NCBI GenBank assembly: GCA_964492845.1
Contig: CAZBMZ010000008.1
Location: 146,448-210,447 of the forward strand
Reading direction: 5' to 3'
DNA: 64,000 nt
From: JADJPF01 sp964492845
GTDB lineage: Bacteria > Acidobacteriota > Blastocatellia > Chloracidobacteriales > JADJPF01
Shown: positions 34,508 through 43,178 of the stretch, one piece after another
Numbering within the stretch: position 1 is the stretch's first letter
Layout: each line of letters begins with the position of its first letter
The notes under the pieces: generated by a model
Told to the model about the DNA's origin: nothing
The model's database searches: none
What the model saw: the letters and a program-made list of their open reading frames with translations, nothing else
Position numbers and translations under genes: made by a program

Positions 34508-35722
34508 ATGAAAAAACTTGCTTTACTATTATCAATATTAACTGTTCTAGTAATATCTCTTAGCTATATTTTTATATATTCAACAAACACTAAAGCAACT
34601 ACAGAAAATAAAATAGAAAATAAATCAGAAAATAAAGAAAACTCTCCAACAAATCTAATTACACTTGATAAAGAGTCTCAACTACTTTTTAAGCTTCGTA
34701 CCAGGTCTGCAACTAACAAAATAATTAATAAGGGCTTTCAAGTACCAGCTACTATTAAATTACGGCCCCAATCACAAACAACTATAAGCACTCCTGTCAC
34801 TGGGCTGCTAAAAATGAAAAGAATTATTACTCTAGGAGATCTAGTAAAAAAAGATGAAGTTATTGCTACTGTTCAACAACCACTTAATGTAGCTGACCAA
34901 ATTACTTTAGATGCTTATCAAATAGAGCAACGTAGCCGCCGAATTAAAGTAGAAGACGATGTAGACCATACACGTAAACTATTAGTAATTGCTAATGTAG
35001 AATTAACAAGAGTAAAAAAACTCTATGAAGCAGGTGCTACTTCTCTAAAACGTTTACAAGAAGCAGAACAAAAGGTTGAATTTGCTGCTATAGAAGCGGC
35101 TCATGCTATACGTAATTTAATTGATCTTGGACAAAAAGATAAAAATTTTGATGCAAATCTTAATATTAAATCTCCACTTACAGGTATTGTTGCATCGCTA
35201 AATGCTACTAATGGTGAGCAGGTAGAAAGCGGCAAAACATTACTTACAATTGTTGATTTATCTAGTGTTTGGGTAGAAGCACAAATTTTTGAAAGTGACT
35301 TACCTAAGTTATATAACGCTACTAGTATTAATTATCAAGTACCTGCAATAGATAGTAAAATAAATTCTTTGTCAGTAAACAAAAAATTCTTTAACTTAGC
35401 TACAAATGTTAATACTACAACTCGAACGGTAGCAGTATATTTTGAAATCCCAAATCCAGAAAATAAATTAATAGATGGGCTTATGGTAAAACTAGATATT
35501 AATAGTAGCGAAAAAGTAGAAAGATTAACCGTACCTGCTCAAGCAGTAATAACAGAAAATGAACAAAAAATAGTTTTTGTTTATAAAGGTGGAGAACAAT
35601 TTGAAAAACGAGTAATTACTACTGGAATAGAAACAGAAGAAAATATAGAAATTCTTACTGGATTAAATCCAGGAGAACGAGTAGTAGTAGAAGGAATTTA
35701 TCAATTAAGAGCAAAAAAATGA
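34508..35722 (+). CDS. RND-type periplasmic adaptor (CusB/HlyD-like membrane fusion protein)
   Basis: 404 residues. N-terminal anchor/signal (about 5-27), a Lys/Asn-rich stretch, then the barrel-sandwich hybrid half ISTPVTGLLKMKRIITLGDLV, a helical hairpin (about 135-200) with TRVKKLYEAGATSLKRLQEAE, the second lipoyl half NIKSPLTGIVASL, and C-terminal beta and membrane-proximal domains. Such adaptors join an inner-membrane RND pump to an outer-membrane channel, in CusB often for metals. Unusually no pump or TolC-type gene is adjacent; the next two genes encode an esterase-like and an FGE-like protein. Unknown whether the pump is elsewhere. Confidence 0.88.
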   Translation: MKKLALLLSILTVLVISLSYIFIYSTNTKATTENKIENKSENKENSPTNLITLDKESQLLFKLRTRSATNKIINKGFQVPATIKLRPQSQTTISTPVTGLLKMKRIITLGDLVKKDEVIATVQQPLNVADQITLDAYQIEQRSRRIKVEDDVDHTRKLLVIANVELTRVKKLYEAGATSLKRLQEAEQKVEFAAIEAAHAIRNLIDLGQKDKNFDANLNIKSPLTGIVASLNATNGEQVESGKTLLTIVDLSSVWVEAQIFESDLPKLYNATSINYQVPAIDSKINSLSVNKKFFNLATNVNTTTRTVAVYFEIPNPENKLIDGLMVKLDINSSEKVERLTVPAQAVITENEQKIVFVYKGGEQFEKRVITTGIETEENIEILTGLNPGERVVVEGIYQLRAKK

Positions 35723-35734
35723 GGTATTAAAACT

Positions 35735-36766
35735 GTGATTGTGTTAAGACAAGCTTTACTGTTATTAATTTTACTAACCTATATTATCTTGCCTATTTTA
35801 GCTCAAGATAACGGTGAAAATTCTTCTCGCCCTAGACGTGCTAACATTGCTGGCACGCCGCGTAGTATGGAAGATGTAAGAAAATTTGAGCAAGCAATAA
35901 TTCGTAATAAACAAATAGTGGGTTTTGTGTCCTACTATTATGATGGTTGTTATAATTTAGCAGCACTTAATGCCTTACTAGGAAATAAAGAAGAAGCAAT
36001 AAAATGGTTAGAAAAGGCTGTAGAAAAAGGATTAATTGACACTGAGATAATCAATAATGATCCTGATATAGATTCATTAAAAACAGCAAAAGAATTTTCT
36101 GAGATTCTTAAATTAACTGAAGAAACAAAAAGTAAATTAGCTAGAAGCACTCCATTTACGGTTGAAAATAATTTGCAAAGCGATGCAAAGAAAAAGTTAC
36201 CTCTCCTTATAGTTTTACATGGAGAAACAGAAAATGCTTCTAATTTATTTCAACTTTGGGATTCAATTGCCAAAAAAAATCAAACAGTGTTAATTGCTCC
36301 CCAGGCTCTTTATACAATTGGCGATGGGCATTATCAATGGGGAACAATAGCTGAAGGGCGAGATATAGTTACAAAAGCCATTGCAGAAGCAGAAAAAAAA
36401 TATCCTATTGATACAAGTAAAATTTATATTATGGGTTTTTCCCAGGGTGCAACTATAGCTTTAAATATGGCTTTATCAACACCAGAACGTTTTGCAGGTG
36501 TTATTGCTATTGCTCCCAGGTATCTACATAAACTTGTTGCACTGGAAAAACTTAAAAACCATCTCCCAGCAGTTTACTTAGCTAATGGAGAAAATGAAGA
36601 CCCACATATTTTAGCCAACAATCAGTTAGCTAAAAATTTACTATCTGATGCAGGCTTAAAAGTAGAATTAAAGCTTTTTCGTAACACTGGACATGCCTTT
36701 CCAGCTAACCCAATCCTAGAACTAGAAAAAGCTTTAGCTTGGATAGAACAAAATAAAAAGCAATAA
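35735..36766 (+). CDS. Exported alpha/beta-hydrolase with N-terminal TPR-like region
   Basis: 343 residues from a GTG at 35735 with GAGG 10 bases upstream. Signal peptide ends about residue 23 (ILAQ). Residues about 50-120 form a TPR-like helical region (LNALLGNKEEAIKWLEKAVE); residues about 135-340 are a phospholipase/carboxylesterase-type hydrolase with IVLHGETENAS (oxyanion region), nucleophile GFSQGA, and the late His in NTGHAFP. The catalytic acid is probably the Asp/Glu in ENEDPH. Likely periplasmic ester hydrolase; substrate unknown. It lies 12 bases after the adaptor gene. Confidence 0.85.
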   Translation: MIVLRQALLLLILLTYIILPILAQDNGENSSRPRRANIAGTPRSMEDVRKFEQAIIRNKQIVGFVSYYYDGCYNLAALNALLGNKEEAIKWLEKAVEKGLIDTEIINNDPDIDSLKTAKEFSEILKLTEETKSKLARSTPFTVENNLQSDAKKKLPLLIVLHGETENASNLFQLWDSIAKKNQTVLIAPQALYTIGDGHYQWGTIAEGRDIVTKAIAEAEKKYPIDTSKIYIMGFSQGATIALNMALSTPERFAGVIAIAPRYLHKLVALEKLKNHLPAVYLANGENEDPHILANNQLAKNLLSDAGLKVELKLFRNTGHAFPANPILELEKALAWIEQNKKQ

Positions 36767-36791
36767 AAGTAATAGTGGAGGTGTTAAAACA

Positions 36792-37658
36792 ATGGCTAAT
36801 AAAAATTTTTACCTAAGAAACTTACTTGTATTTCTAGCAGTCTTTTTACTATTTTTTAGCTTTTCTTGTAAAAAAAGCAAACCTGGTGATGATCGTCGAG
36901 TTACACCACTTGAAAAGCCTTTAGCAAAAGTTGAAGAAAAATATGGGATAAAATTTGAGGACTATTTAATCCCAGAAACAATTGCTATTCCTGCTGGTCA
37001 ATTTATGATGGGTAGCGAAGCAGAAGAAGAGATTCCAAAGGAAGAACAACCCCGCCATAATGTTTCACTTAAAGCTTTTGAAATAGGACGTTTAGAGGTA
37101 ACAAATGCTCAATATGCAGATTTTGTTAAAGCTACAGGTTATGAAAACCCAAAATGGCAAGAAACAAATAGCGACCGTGTAAGTAATATGCCTGCAATGG
37201 CTGTTAGCTGGGAAGATGCCCAGGTTTATTGTAAATGGCTTTCAGATATTACCCAAAAAACTTATCGACTCCCGACAGAAGCAGAATGGGAATATGCTGC
37301 TGGTGGTGCGCAATCAGTAAAATTTACTTGGGGTAATCCCTGGGATCCAACTCAAGCTAATGTTGCAGGAGAAAAAAAAGCCATTACCCAATCAGCTAGT
37401 TATTCTGCTAATGCTTTTGGCCTTTATGATATGAGTGGAAATGTTTGGGAATGGTGCGAAGATTTGTTTGATGCTGAATTTTATAAAAATAGCCCAGCAG
37501 AAAACCCTGTTAAATCAAGTGAAGAATCTGGGTCTCGTGTTCAACGAGGAGGAGCATGGAATAGTGGGGAAAAATATGCTCGTATCTCTTTTCGTAGTCG
37601 CAATGGACAAAGTGTTAGATCAGAAACTACAGGTTTTAGAGTTGTGCTAGTACCCTAA
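36792..37658 (+). CDS. Formylglycine-generating enzyme/SUMF1-family lipoprotein
   Basis: 288 residues. Hydrophobic start ending SFSCKK gives a lipobox-like Cys (about residue 27). The FGE-sulfatase domain spans about 55-286: IPAGQFMMGS, EVTNAQYADF, RLPTEAEWEYAA, GLYDMSGNVWEWCED, RGGAWN and GFRVV are all characteristic of this C-type-lectin-like fold. The paired Cys active site of true formylglycine-generating enzymes was not seen; only the WEWCED Cys and one in VYCKWL are in the domain, so sulfatase activation is not implied. Third of three consecutive exported-protein genes. Confidence 0.9.
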   Translation: MANKNFYLRNLLVFLAVFLLFFSFSCKKSKPGDDRRVTPLEKPLAKVEEKYGIKFEDYLIPETIAIPAGQFMMGSEAEEEIPKEEQPRHNVSLKAFEIGRLEVTNAQYADFVKATGYENPKWQETNSDRVSNMPAMAVSWEDAQVYCKWLSDITQKTYRLPTEAEWEYAAGGAQSVKFTWGNPWDPTQANVAGEKKAITQSASYSANAFGLYDMSGNVWEWCEDLFDAEFYKNSPAENPVKSSEESGSRVQRGGAWNSGEKYARISFRSRNGQSVRSETTGFRVVLVP

Positions 37659-37662
37659 ACTA

Positions 37663-37781
37663 TTAGTCCAGCCGTAAACGACTGGACTAATATCAAAAGC
37701 CCCTCTGGGGCTTAAAGAAATTTAAACCTATTATGGCCGCGTAGCGGCATTTGATAATAGCCAAGTCCTTTAGGGCTTGGC
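37663..37781. repeat. Complete single copy of the composite palindromic element
   Basis: Hairpin 1 TTAGTCCAG...CTGGACTAA (37663-37690), linker ATATCAAA, hairpin 2 AGCCCC-TCT-GGGGCT (37698-37712), spacer, hairpin 3 GCCGC-GTA-GCGGC (about 37735-37748), inverted linker TTTGATAATAG, hairpin 4 GCCAAG...CTTGGC (37760-37781). It fills the whole gap between the convergent FGE-like and K+ channel genes and could end transcription from both sides. Hairpin 1 and 3 differ in sequence from the other copies but keep pairing, i.e. compensatory change. Confidence 0.92.
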
Positions 37782-37794
37782 TTGGCTGGCTAAC

Positions 37795-38832
37795 TTATTT
37801 TTCTACTAAATATTTTAGTGTTTCTACTTGTTTGAGATCTCCCATAACTATTAAAGTATCTTCTGCTTCAAATTTTGTGTCTGGATTTGGATTATAAATG
37901 TATTTCTCATTGTTAACACGCTTCATAGCAATAACAATAAGACCTGTTTTACGTCCAATATCAGAATAACGTAAAGTATTACCTATTAAGGAAGAACGTT
38001 TTGGTAAGGTTATGCCTTCAATCCGAATAGTAGAACTTTGATCGCGCATCATTACATCTAAAAAACTTACTACTGCTGGCCGCAGCATTACAGATGCCAT
38101 TCTCAAGCCTCCAATATAATTAGGAGCAACTACGGTTTCAGCACCAGCAATTTTTAATTTATGTTCTGACTCTTTTTCTACAACACGTGAAACTATTCTA
38201 ATATTTTTATTTAGACCTCTTGCGGTTAAGACAACAAAAACATTGTCCCGATCGCTATGCAGTGCGGTAACAAGACCTTGAGCGCGTTCAATCCCTGCAC
38301 TAACTAATATAGAATCCCTAGTAGCATCACCTAAAATAAATGGTACACCTAAATCTTTAACCGTTTCTATTTTTTCTGGATCCAGTTCTATCATTACAAA
38401 AGGAGTGTTAGTTTTAGCGAATTCTGTTGCAATGTAGCGTCCAGTTTCACCAACTCCACATAAAATGTAGTGGTTAGAAAGCTTTTCTATAGCCTTTTGC
38501 ATTCTACGCCTCCCAATTAAACCTATTAATTGGCCTTCAATGATAAAACTAGCTATTACACTTAAACTATAACCAATAATACCAATACCAGTAACTATTA
38601 AAAAAATTGTAAAAATTCGCCCTTTAACAGTAAGCGGATTAACTTCACCATAACCAATAGACGTTAAAGTAATTATGGTCATATAAAGAGAGTCAAAAAC
38701 ATTCCAGCCTTCAATTAGTTGATAGCCAATTACACCAAAAAAAACTACTGCCATCATTAAAATAGCAGCAGTAATTACACGTTTTCTATAAAATTGGTCA
38801 TCAGCTAGTAAGGCTAATTTTCTATCACTCAT
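37795..38832 (-). CDS. Two-TM potassium channel with RCK domains (MthK/Kch-like)
   Basis: 345 residues. Two membrane helices (about 18-40 and 72-95) flank a pore loop with a filter near TSIGYGE (57-63), a modified TVGYGD. Then RCK_N (GVGETGRYIA, NAD-binding-like Rossmann, about 118-240) and RCK_C (about 255-343). Controls K+ flow in response to a cytoplasmic ligand. The ATG overlaps the stop of the upstream PP2C gene by one base (TAATG), so the two are translationally coupled; phosphatase-linked control of the channel is possible but unproven. Confidence 0.9.
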   Translation of the reverse strand: MSDRKLALLADDQFYRKRVITAAILMMAVVFFGVIGYQLIEGWNVFDSLYMTIITLTSIGYGEVNPLTVKGRIFTIFLIVTGIGIIGYSLSVIASFIIEGQLIGLIGRRRMQKAIEKLSNHYILCGVGETGRYIATEFAKTNTPFVMIELDPEKIETVKDLGVPFILGDATRDSILVSAGIERAQGLVTALHSDRDNVFVVLTARGLNKNIRIVSRVVEKESEHKLKIAGAETVVAPNYIGGLRMASVMLRPAVVSFLDVMMRDQSSTIRIEGITLPKRSSLIGNTLRYSDIGRKTGLIVIAMKRVNNEKYIYNPNPDTKFEAEDTLIVMGDLKQVETLKYLVEK

Positions 38833-40712
38833 TAGGCCATTAAATTACGAAAGACAAAAAGGCGACCATAGATTTTTCCGCTCTCATCACGAACTGGTGA
38901 GCTATAACGTTTAATTTTATTTGTTCCACGTTTCTCTAAACGTGTCTTTATCTCATCTTCTACTACCATATCAGGATTGTTAATTAATTCTATAAAGCGT
39001 TGTAATTGTTGGTCAGGGCTTTCATATATATGTTGGATTTTTTTAAGCAATGCTCGGTAGCCAAAACCTACTACATTATCTAGTTGAACTTTATGAAAAT
39101 TAACAAATGTTTCATTTACTGCTGTTACCCACCCAGCAGTATCCATAATTAAAATTCCATCACTAACAGCATCTAAAACATTTTGGAAAATATCCTGACG
39201 AGTTTTTGCTAGAGCATCCATTTCCATTTGTAGTTGTAAACTATTAGCCTCATTGACAGCACTTTCATAACGTAGGGTATCCATTTGTTTAGCACGTTCA
39301 ATTCTAGGCTTCATTCTAAGCAAAACTTCTTTTTCATCAACAGGCATTATTAAATAGTCATCTGCACCATTTTCTAAACCTTCGATAATATGTTTTTTCT
39401 GGCTATATTCAGAAGAAATTAAAAGTATAGGAATATTACGGAAACGTGGATTTCCTCTTAAAGTTATACAAACACCCATACCAGTAATTTTTGGAAGTTC
39501 TACCATAGCAATAATTAAGCGTGGTTGTTCAGTAATTGCTTTAGCTAAACCTTCCTCGCCATCTATTGCAGTAATCACTTCATAATAAGGCTTAAGCATA
39601 AACTCAAAAGATAGTAAATCTTCATGACTTGCACAAAGCACCAAAACACGTTCTCTAGTTCCTGTATTAGGAGCATAAATTTCATTTAGATCAACTTGTG
39701 GTGCTTGTTCCACTTCAGCAGTAATTTCTTTTTCTGATAAAGCTGGTGCTGAAGAGCTATCAAACTCTGCTGTAACTCCTGGTGCAGGTGGAAGTTTTGA
39801 GGTAGGAGTTAAATAAGAGTATGTACGAGCAAAGTCTGGATCTGTAACTGCTGGTGTTTCTACGGGTTGTGATTCTGCAAATTCTTGCCCATATTCAAGC
39901 GAAGCTAAAATCAAGGTTATATTATCTTTGCCTCCATGAGCATTAGCAGCATCTAGTAGGGTACGACAGCCCTCTTCTACTGTAGGGGCATTCATAATTA
40001 ATTCCTGCATTAGCTCATCACGAAGCATTCCTGATAGGCCATCAGAACAAACCAAAATTTGATCTCCATCATAAAGATCAATTGTTGAAGTAACAGGATA
40101 AACCGTAGGTTCTGCACCTAGAGATTGTAAAATAACATGTCGATAAGGATGCGTTTCTGCTTCTTCAGGCTGAATAATCCCTGAATCTATAAGAGTTTGC
40201 ACCATTGACTGGTCTTTGGTAAGACGAAAAATATGTCCATTACGTACCACATAAGCGCGTGAGTCTCCAACCTGGACAATATGAGCATGATTAGTTTCTA
40301 TTAATAAAGCGGTTAAGGTTGCTCCCATTCCTTGTTCTTGGGCATTACGTTGAGAGCGTGACCAAATAGCCCAATTAGCTTTTTTTGTAATTTCAGCTAA
40401 TACTTCAGCACCAAGTTGTTTATATTCACGGTTAAGCAGTTCATTTTGAAATACTTCTACAGTGACTTGGCTAGCAACTTCTCCTGCATTACGTCCGCCC
40501 ATTCCATCACTAACAAGCAAAAGTGTTCCGCGATCGCTAATAGCAAATTGTGATAGTTGTGAGGCTTTAGGAATATACTTAATATTTAGGTCAGCAATCA
40601 AAAAATTGTCTTCGTTGTTTTGTCTTACTCGCCCAACATCTGTTAAACCAACAACATGGACTATATTTCCACCTGGTGAGCCATTAGGTTGGTTTTCTCC
40701 CCATTGCGTCAT
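38832..40712 (-). CDS. PP2C phosphatase with degenerate receiver and PAS domain
   Basis: 626 residues. PP2C-type Ser/Thr phosphatase about 15-275 with metal-binding Asp69 (SDGMGG), Asp224 (CSDG) and Asp263 (KDNIT). A linker leads to a receiver-like domain about 354-470, but the phosphoacceptor position is Met403 (RLIIAMVELPKITG), the N-terminal acidic pair is Cys-Ala, and the conserved Lys is Met456 (LIMPVD): it cannot be phosphorylated in the usual way. A coiled coil (about 475-505) and PAS domain (about 508-620, FQNVLDAVSDGILIMD) follow. Coupled to the K+ channel gene. Confidence 0.92.
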   Translation of the reverse strand: MTQWGENQPNGSPGGNIVHVVGLTDVGRVRQNNEDNFLIADLNIKYIPKASQLSQFAISDRGTLLLVSDGMGGRNAGEVASQVTVEVFQNELLNREYKQLGAEVLAEITKKANWAIWSRSQRNAQEQGMGATLTALLIETNHAHIVQVGDSRAYVVRNGHIFRLTKDQSMVQTLIDSGIIQPEEAETHPYRHVILQSLGAEPTVYPVTSTIDLYDGDQILVCSDGLSGMLRDELMQELIMNAPTVEEGCRTLLDAANAHGGKDNITLILASLEYGQEFAESQPVETPAVTDPDFARTYSYLTPTSKLPPAPGVTAEFDSSSAPALSEKEITAEVEQAPQVDLNEIYAPNTGTRERVLVLCASHEDLLSFEFMLKPYYEVITAIDGEEGLAKAITEQPRLIIAMVELPKITGMGVCITLRGNPRFRNIPILLISSEYSQKKHIIEGLENGADDYLIMPVDEKEVLLRMKPRIERAKQMDTLRYESAVNEANSLQLQMEMDALAKTRQDIFQNVLDAVSDGILIMDTAGWVTAVNETFVNFHKVQLDNVVGFGYRALLKKIQHIYESPDQQLQRFIELINNPDMVVEDEIKTRLEKRGTNKIKRYSSPVRDESGKIYGRLFVFRNLMA

Positions 40713-41019
40713 GTGATTACATCCCTACTACTTTAGTTTATCTTTAAAATTTTTAATAATTTGGTGACGAGAAATCAGCCAAATATTTTTAGCATAAAAA
40801 CAAACTTTATGGTTAAAAATTTTATAGCTATTTAATTCTAATTAGATAAGATAAGTATTTTTAACAGCAACAAATTAACTATGAGTTGTTAACGGCCAAT
40901 TTAGTTTGCCTAAAGTTAGCCGAACTTGTGCGTAAAGTCTACTTACATTTGCTTGCATGAAAACAAAATACCTTCTAACTTATTGCCGTAAAATAGCACT
41001 CTAAAACTTTTAGGAACTT
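40713..41019. other. 307-base divergent intergenic region
   Basis: Promoter region for PP2C (minus) and uup (plus). AT-rich with a higher GC tract from about 40895 to 40960. No clear terminator, repeat, hairpin or ORF was found. Confidence 0.45.
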
Positions 41020-42948
41020 ATGAACTTACTTAGTCTAAGCCAAATTAGTCAAACCTATGACTTAAAACCTGTCTTACAGGATATAACACTAGCAATAGAT
41101 ACTAATGAAAGAGTAGGAATTATTGGGGCTAATGGCTCTGGTAAATCTACTTTGTTTAAGATTATTGCTGGAGAACTTATAGCGTCTTCTGGTAGCGTTT
41201 CTATCCGTCGAGGTATTCAATTAGGGCTGCTGGCCCAAGAACCAAAGCTTGATCCTAATCTAACTATTAATCAAACTCTTAGTGCTAGTCTTGGCGAAAT
41301 ACAAAAAGTTATTAGTGATTATCAACTAATTAATAATCAAATAGCTAATTGTCAGGATGAAGACGAATTAAAAAAACTCCAACCAGAACATGAACTTATA
41401 GAGCAACGCTTAGAACAACTTGGCGGCTGGCACTATCAACACCGTATTGATACTATTTTGGGCTACTTAGGCTTAAAGGCAGACGACAAATTAATAAACA
41501 ACTTAAGCGGAGGTGAACGCAAACGTGTAGCCTTAGCTTGTGCCTTAATTCAAAATCCAGATTTATTAATTCTAGATGAACCCACTAACCATTTAGACGC
41601 TTATACTATTTCTTGGTTAGAACAATACTTAGATAATTATGCAGGTGCATTACTTCTAATTACTCATGACCGATATTTTTTAGATAACGTAGTTGACCGA
41701 ATGATAGAAATAGATAGGGGTAAGACCATTGGCTACACAGGTGGCTATTCAGATTACTTATCAGAACGCGCCCAAAAACAAGAAACTGCGGCTAAAGTAC
41801 AAAATAAACTACTTAATTTGCTTCGTAAGGAAGAAGCCTGGCTACGCCAAGGAGTTAGAGCTAGAGGAACTAAGTCAAAATACCGTATTCAAAATGTTTA
41901 TGAACTTAGAGAAAAAGCCCGCCAAGAAGCAGAATACCAACTCCAAGGCCGTCTATCCTCTACTAAACGCTTAGGTAATACTGTCTTAGAAACAGAAAAA
42001 TTAACAGTTTATTTTAAAGAACAACTCTTAGTAAAAGAGCTTGATTTTATTATGGTAAAAGGGGATCGTGTAGCAATAGTTGGGCCAAATGGTTGTGGAA
42101 AAACCACATTACTTAAAACCTTAATTGGAATGCTTCCCGCTACATCTGGAAAAATTACTTTAGGCAAAAATACTGAGGTAGCTTACTTTGCCCAAGACCG
42201 GCTAGATTTAGATGGGGAAATAACGGTTTGGAAATATTTAGCCGAAAATGCAGAGACAATAAAAGTAGGTTCAGAGTTTCGCAATATTAGATCTTACTTA
42301 ACTGATTTTAAGTTTGATAACAATAAATTACTTAGCAAAATTCATACACTTAGCGGAGGAGAAAAAAACCGACTAGTTTTAGCTAAACTACTGTTAACTA
42401 GCACTAATTTATTGGTCTTAGATGAACCTACGAATGATTTAGATATTGATACTTTACAATGGTTAGAACAAGCACTAATAGACTTTCCTGGCTGTGTTTT
42501 ATTTGTCTCACATGATCGTTTCTTTTTAGATAAAGTAGCTAGTTCAGTTTTAGTTTTTGAAGAAAAAGCTAAAGTAACTCGTTATGCTGGTAACTATAGC
42601 TTATATAAAGAGTTATATAGCACCTCTAGCACTTCTAGCACTTCTAGCAATGAACAAAAAGAAAATATTTCTAAGCCTGTATCAACTTCCCAAGTTGTTG
42701 AGAAAAAATCAAATGTACGAAAAGGACTTTCTTATAAAGAGCAACAAGAATTAGTAACATTAGAAACACAACTAGCTTCATTAGAAGAAGAAATCAAAAA
42801 TCTTGAACTCCAACTTAGTGACCCCATAAGCTATGGCTTAAATCATCAGCAAATAGCTGATCTCGGCCAACAACTAGAACCCCGTCAAAATCAACTTGAC
42901 CAACTTTACCAACGTTGGTTAGAACTTGAGGAGAAGAAAGATAGCTAA
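41020..42948 (+). CDS. uup: ABC-F ATPase, Uup type
   Basis: 642 residues. Two ABC ATP-binding domains (about 1-250 and 320-540), each with Walker A (GANGSGKST; GPNGCGKTT) and LSGGE signature, Walker B ending DEPTNHLD / DEPTNDLD. The linker includes LRQGVRARGTKSKYRI, characteristic of Uup, and a C-terminal coiled coil (about 575-640). ABC-F proteins act on the ribosome or in branched DNA handling rather than as transporters. A Ser-Thr-rich hinge (STSSTSSTSS) before the coiled coil is encoded by a 9-base tandem repeat at 42619-42648. Monocistronic. Confidence 0.92.
   Translation: MNLLSLSQISQTYDLKPVLQDITLAIDTNERVGIIGANGSGKSTLFKIIAGELIASSGSVSIRRGIQLGLLAQEPKLDPNLTINQTLSASLGEIQKVISDYQLINNQIANCQDEDELKKLQPEHELIEQRLEQLGGWHYQHRIDTILGYLGLKADDKLINNLSGGERKRVALACALIQNPDLLILDEPTNHLDAYTISWLEQYLDNYAGALLLITHDRYFLDNVVDRMIEIDRGKTIGYTGGYSDYLSERAQKQETAAKVQNKLLNLLRKEEAWLRQGVRARGTKSKYRIQNVYELREKARQEAEYQLQGRLSSTKRLGNTVLETEKLTVYFKEQLLVKELDFIMVKGDRVAIVGPNGCGKTTLLKTLIGMLPATSGKITLGKNTEVAYFAQDRLDLDGEITVWKYLAENAETIKVGSEFRNIRSYLTDFKFDNNKLLSKIHTLSGGEKNRLVLAKLLLTSTNLLVLDEPTNDLDIDTLQWLEQALIDFPGCVLFVSHDRFFLDKVASSVLVFEEKAKVTRYAGNYSLYKELYSTSSTSSTSSNEQKENISKPVSTSQVVEKKSNVRKGLSYKEQQELVTLETQLASLEEEIKNLELQLSDPISYGLNHQQIADLGQQLEPRQNQLDQLYQRWLELEEKKDS
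42619..42648 (+). repeat. 9-base tandem repeat inside uup
   Basis: AGCACYTCT repeated three times plus a partial unit, in frame (Ser-Thr-Ser), at the hinge between the second ATPase and the coiled coil. Length changes would keep frame. Confidence 0.85.
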
Positions 42949-43178
42949 AGATTTTGTACGGTACTTAATAATTTTATCCTAGAGCAATTGTTATTAATAC
43001 TCCATATAGTATAGACTATCTTGTTTTATTGCCCCTTAAATAAAACATTATTTAACTCAATAATTTAATACACTCACACTTAAGTTTACTTAGTAGTATT
43101 TCTTAGCCACTATTACAAGCTAAGTGAAATATCTTAAATCCCAAAAACAAATATTCTTTACAAGGAAACAATTTTTAT

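Noticed and set aside
36792..37658. True sulfatase-activating formylglycine-generating enzyme
   Set aside because: The domain matches the fold, but the active-site Cys pair was not found and no sulfatase gene is adjacent.
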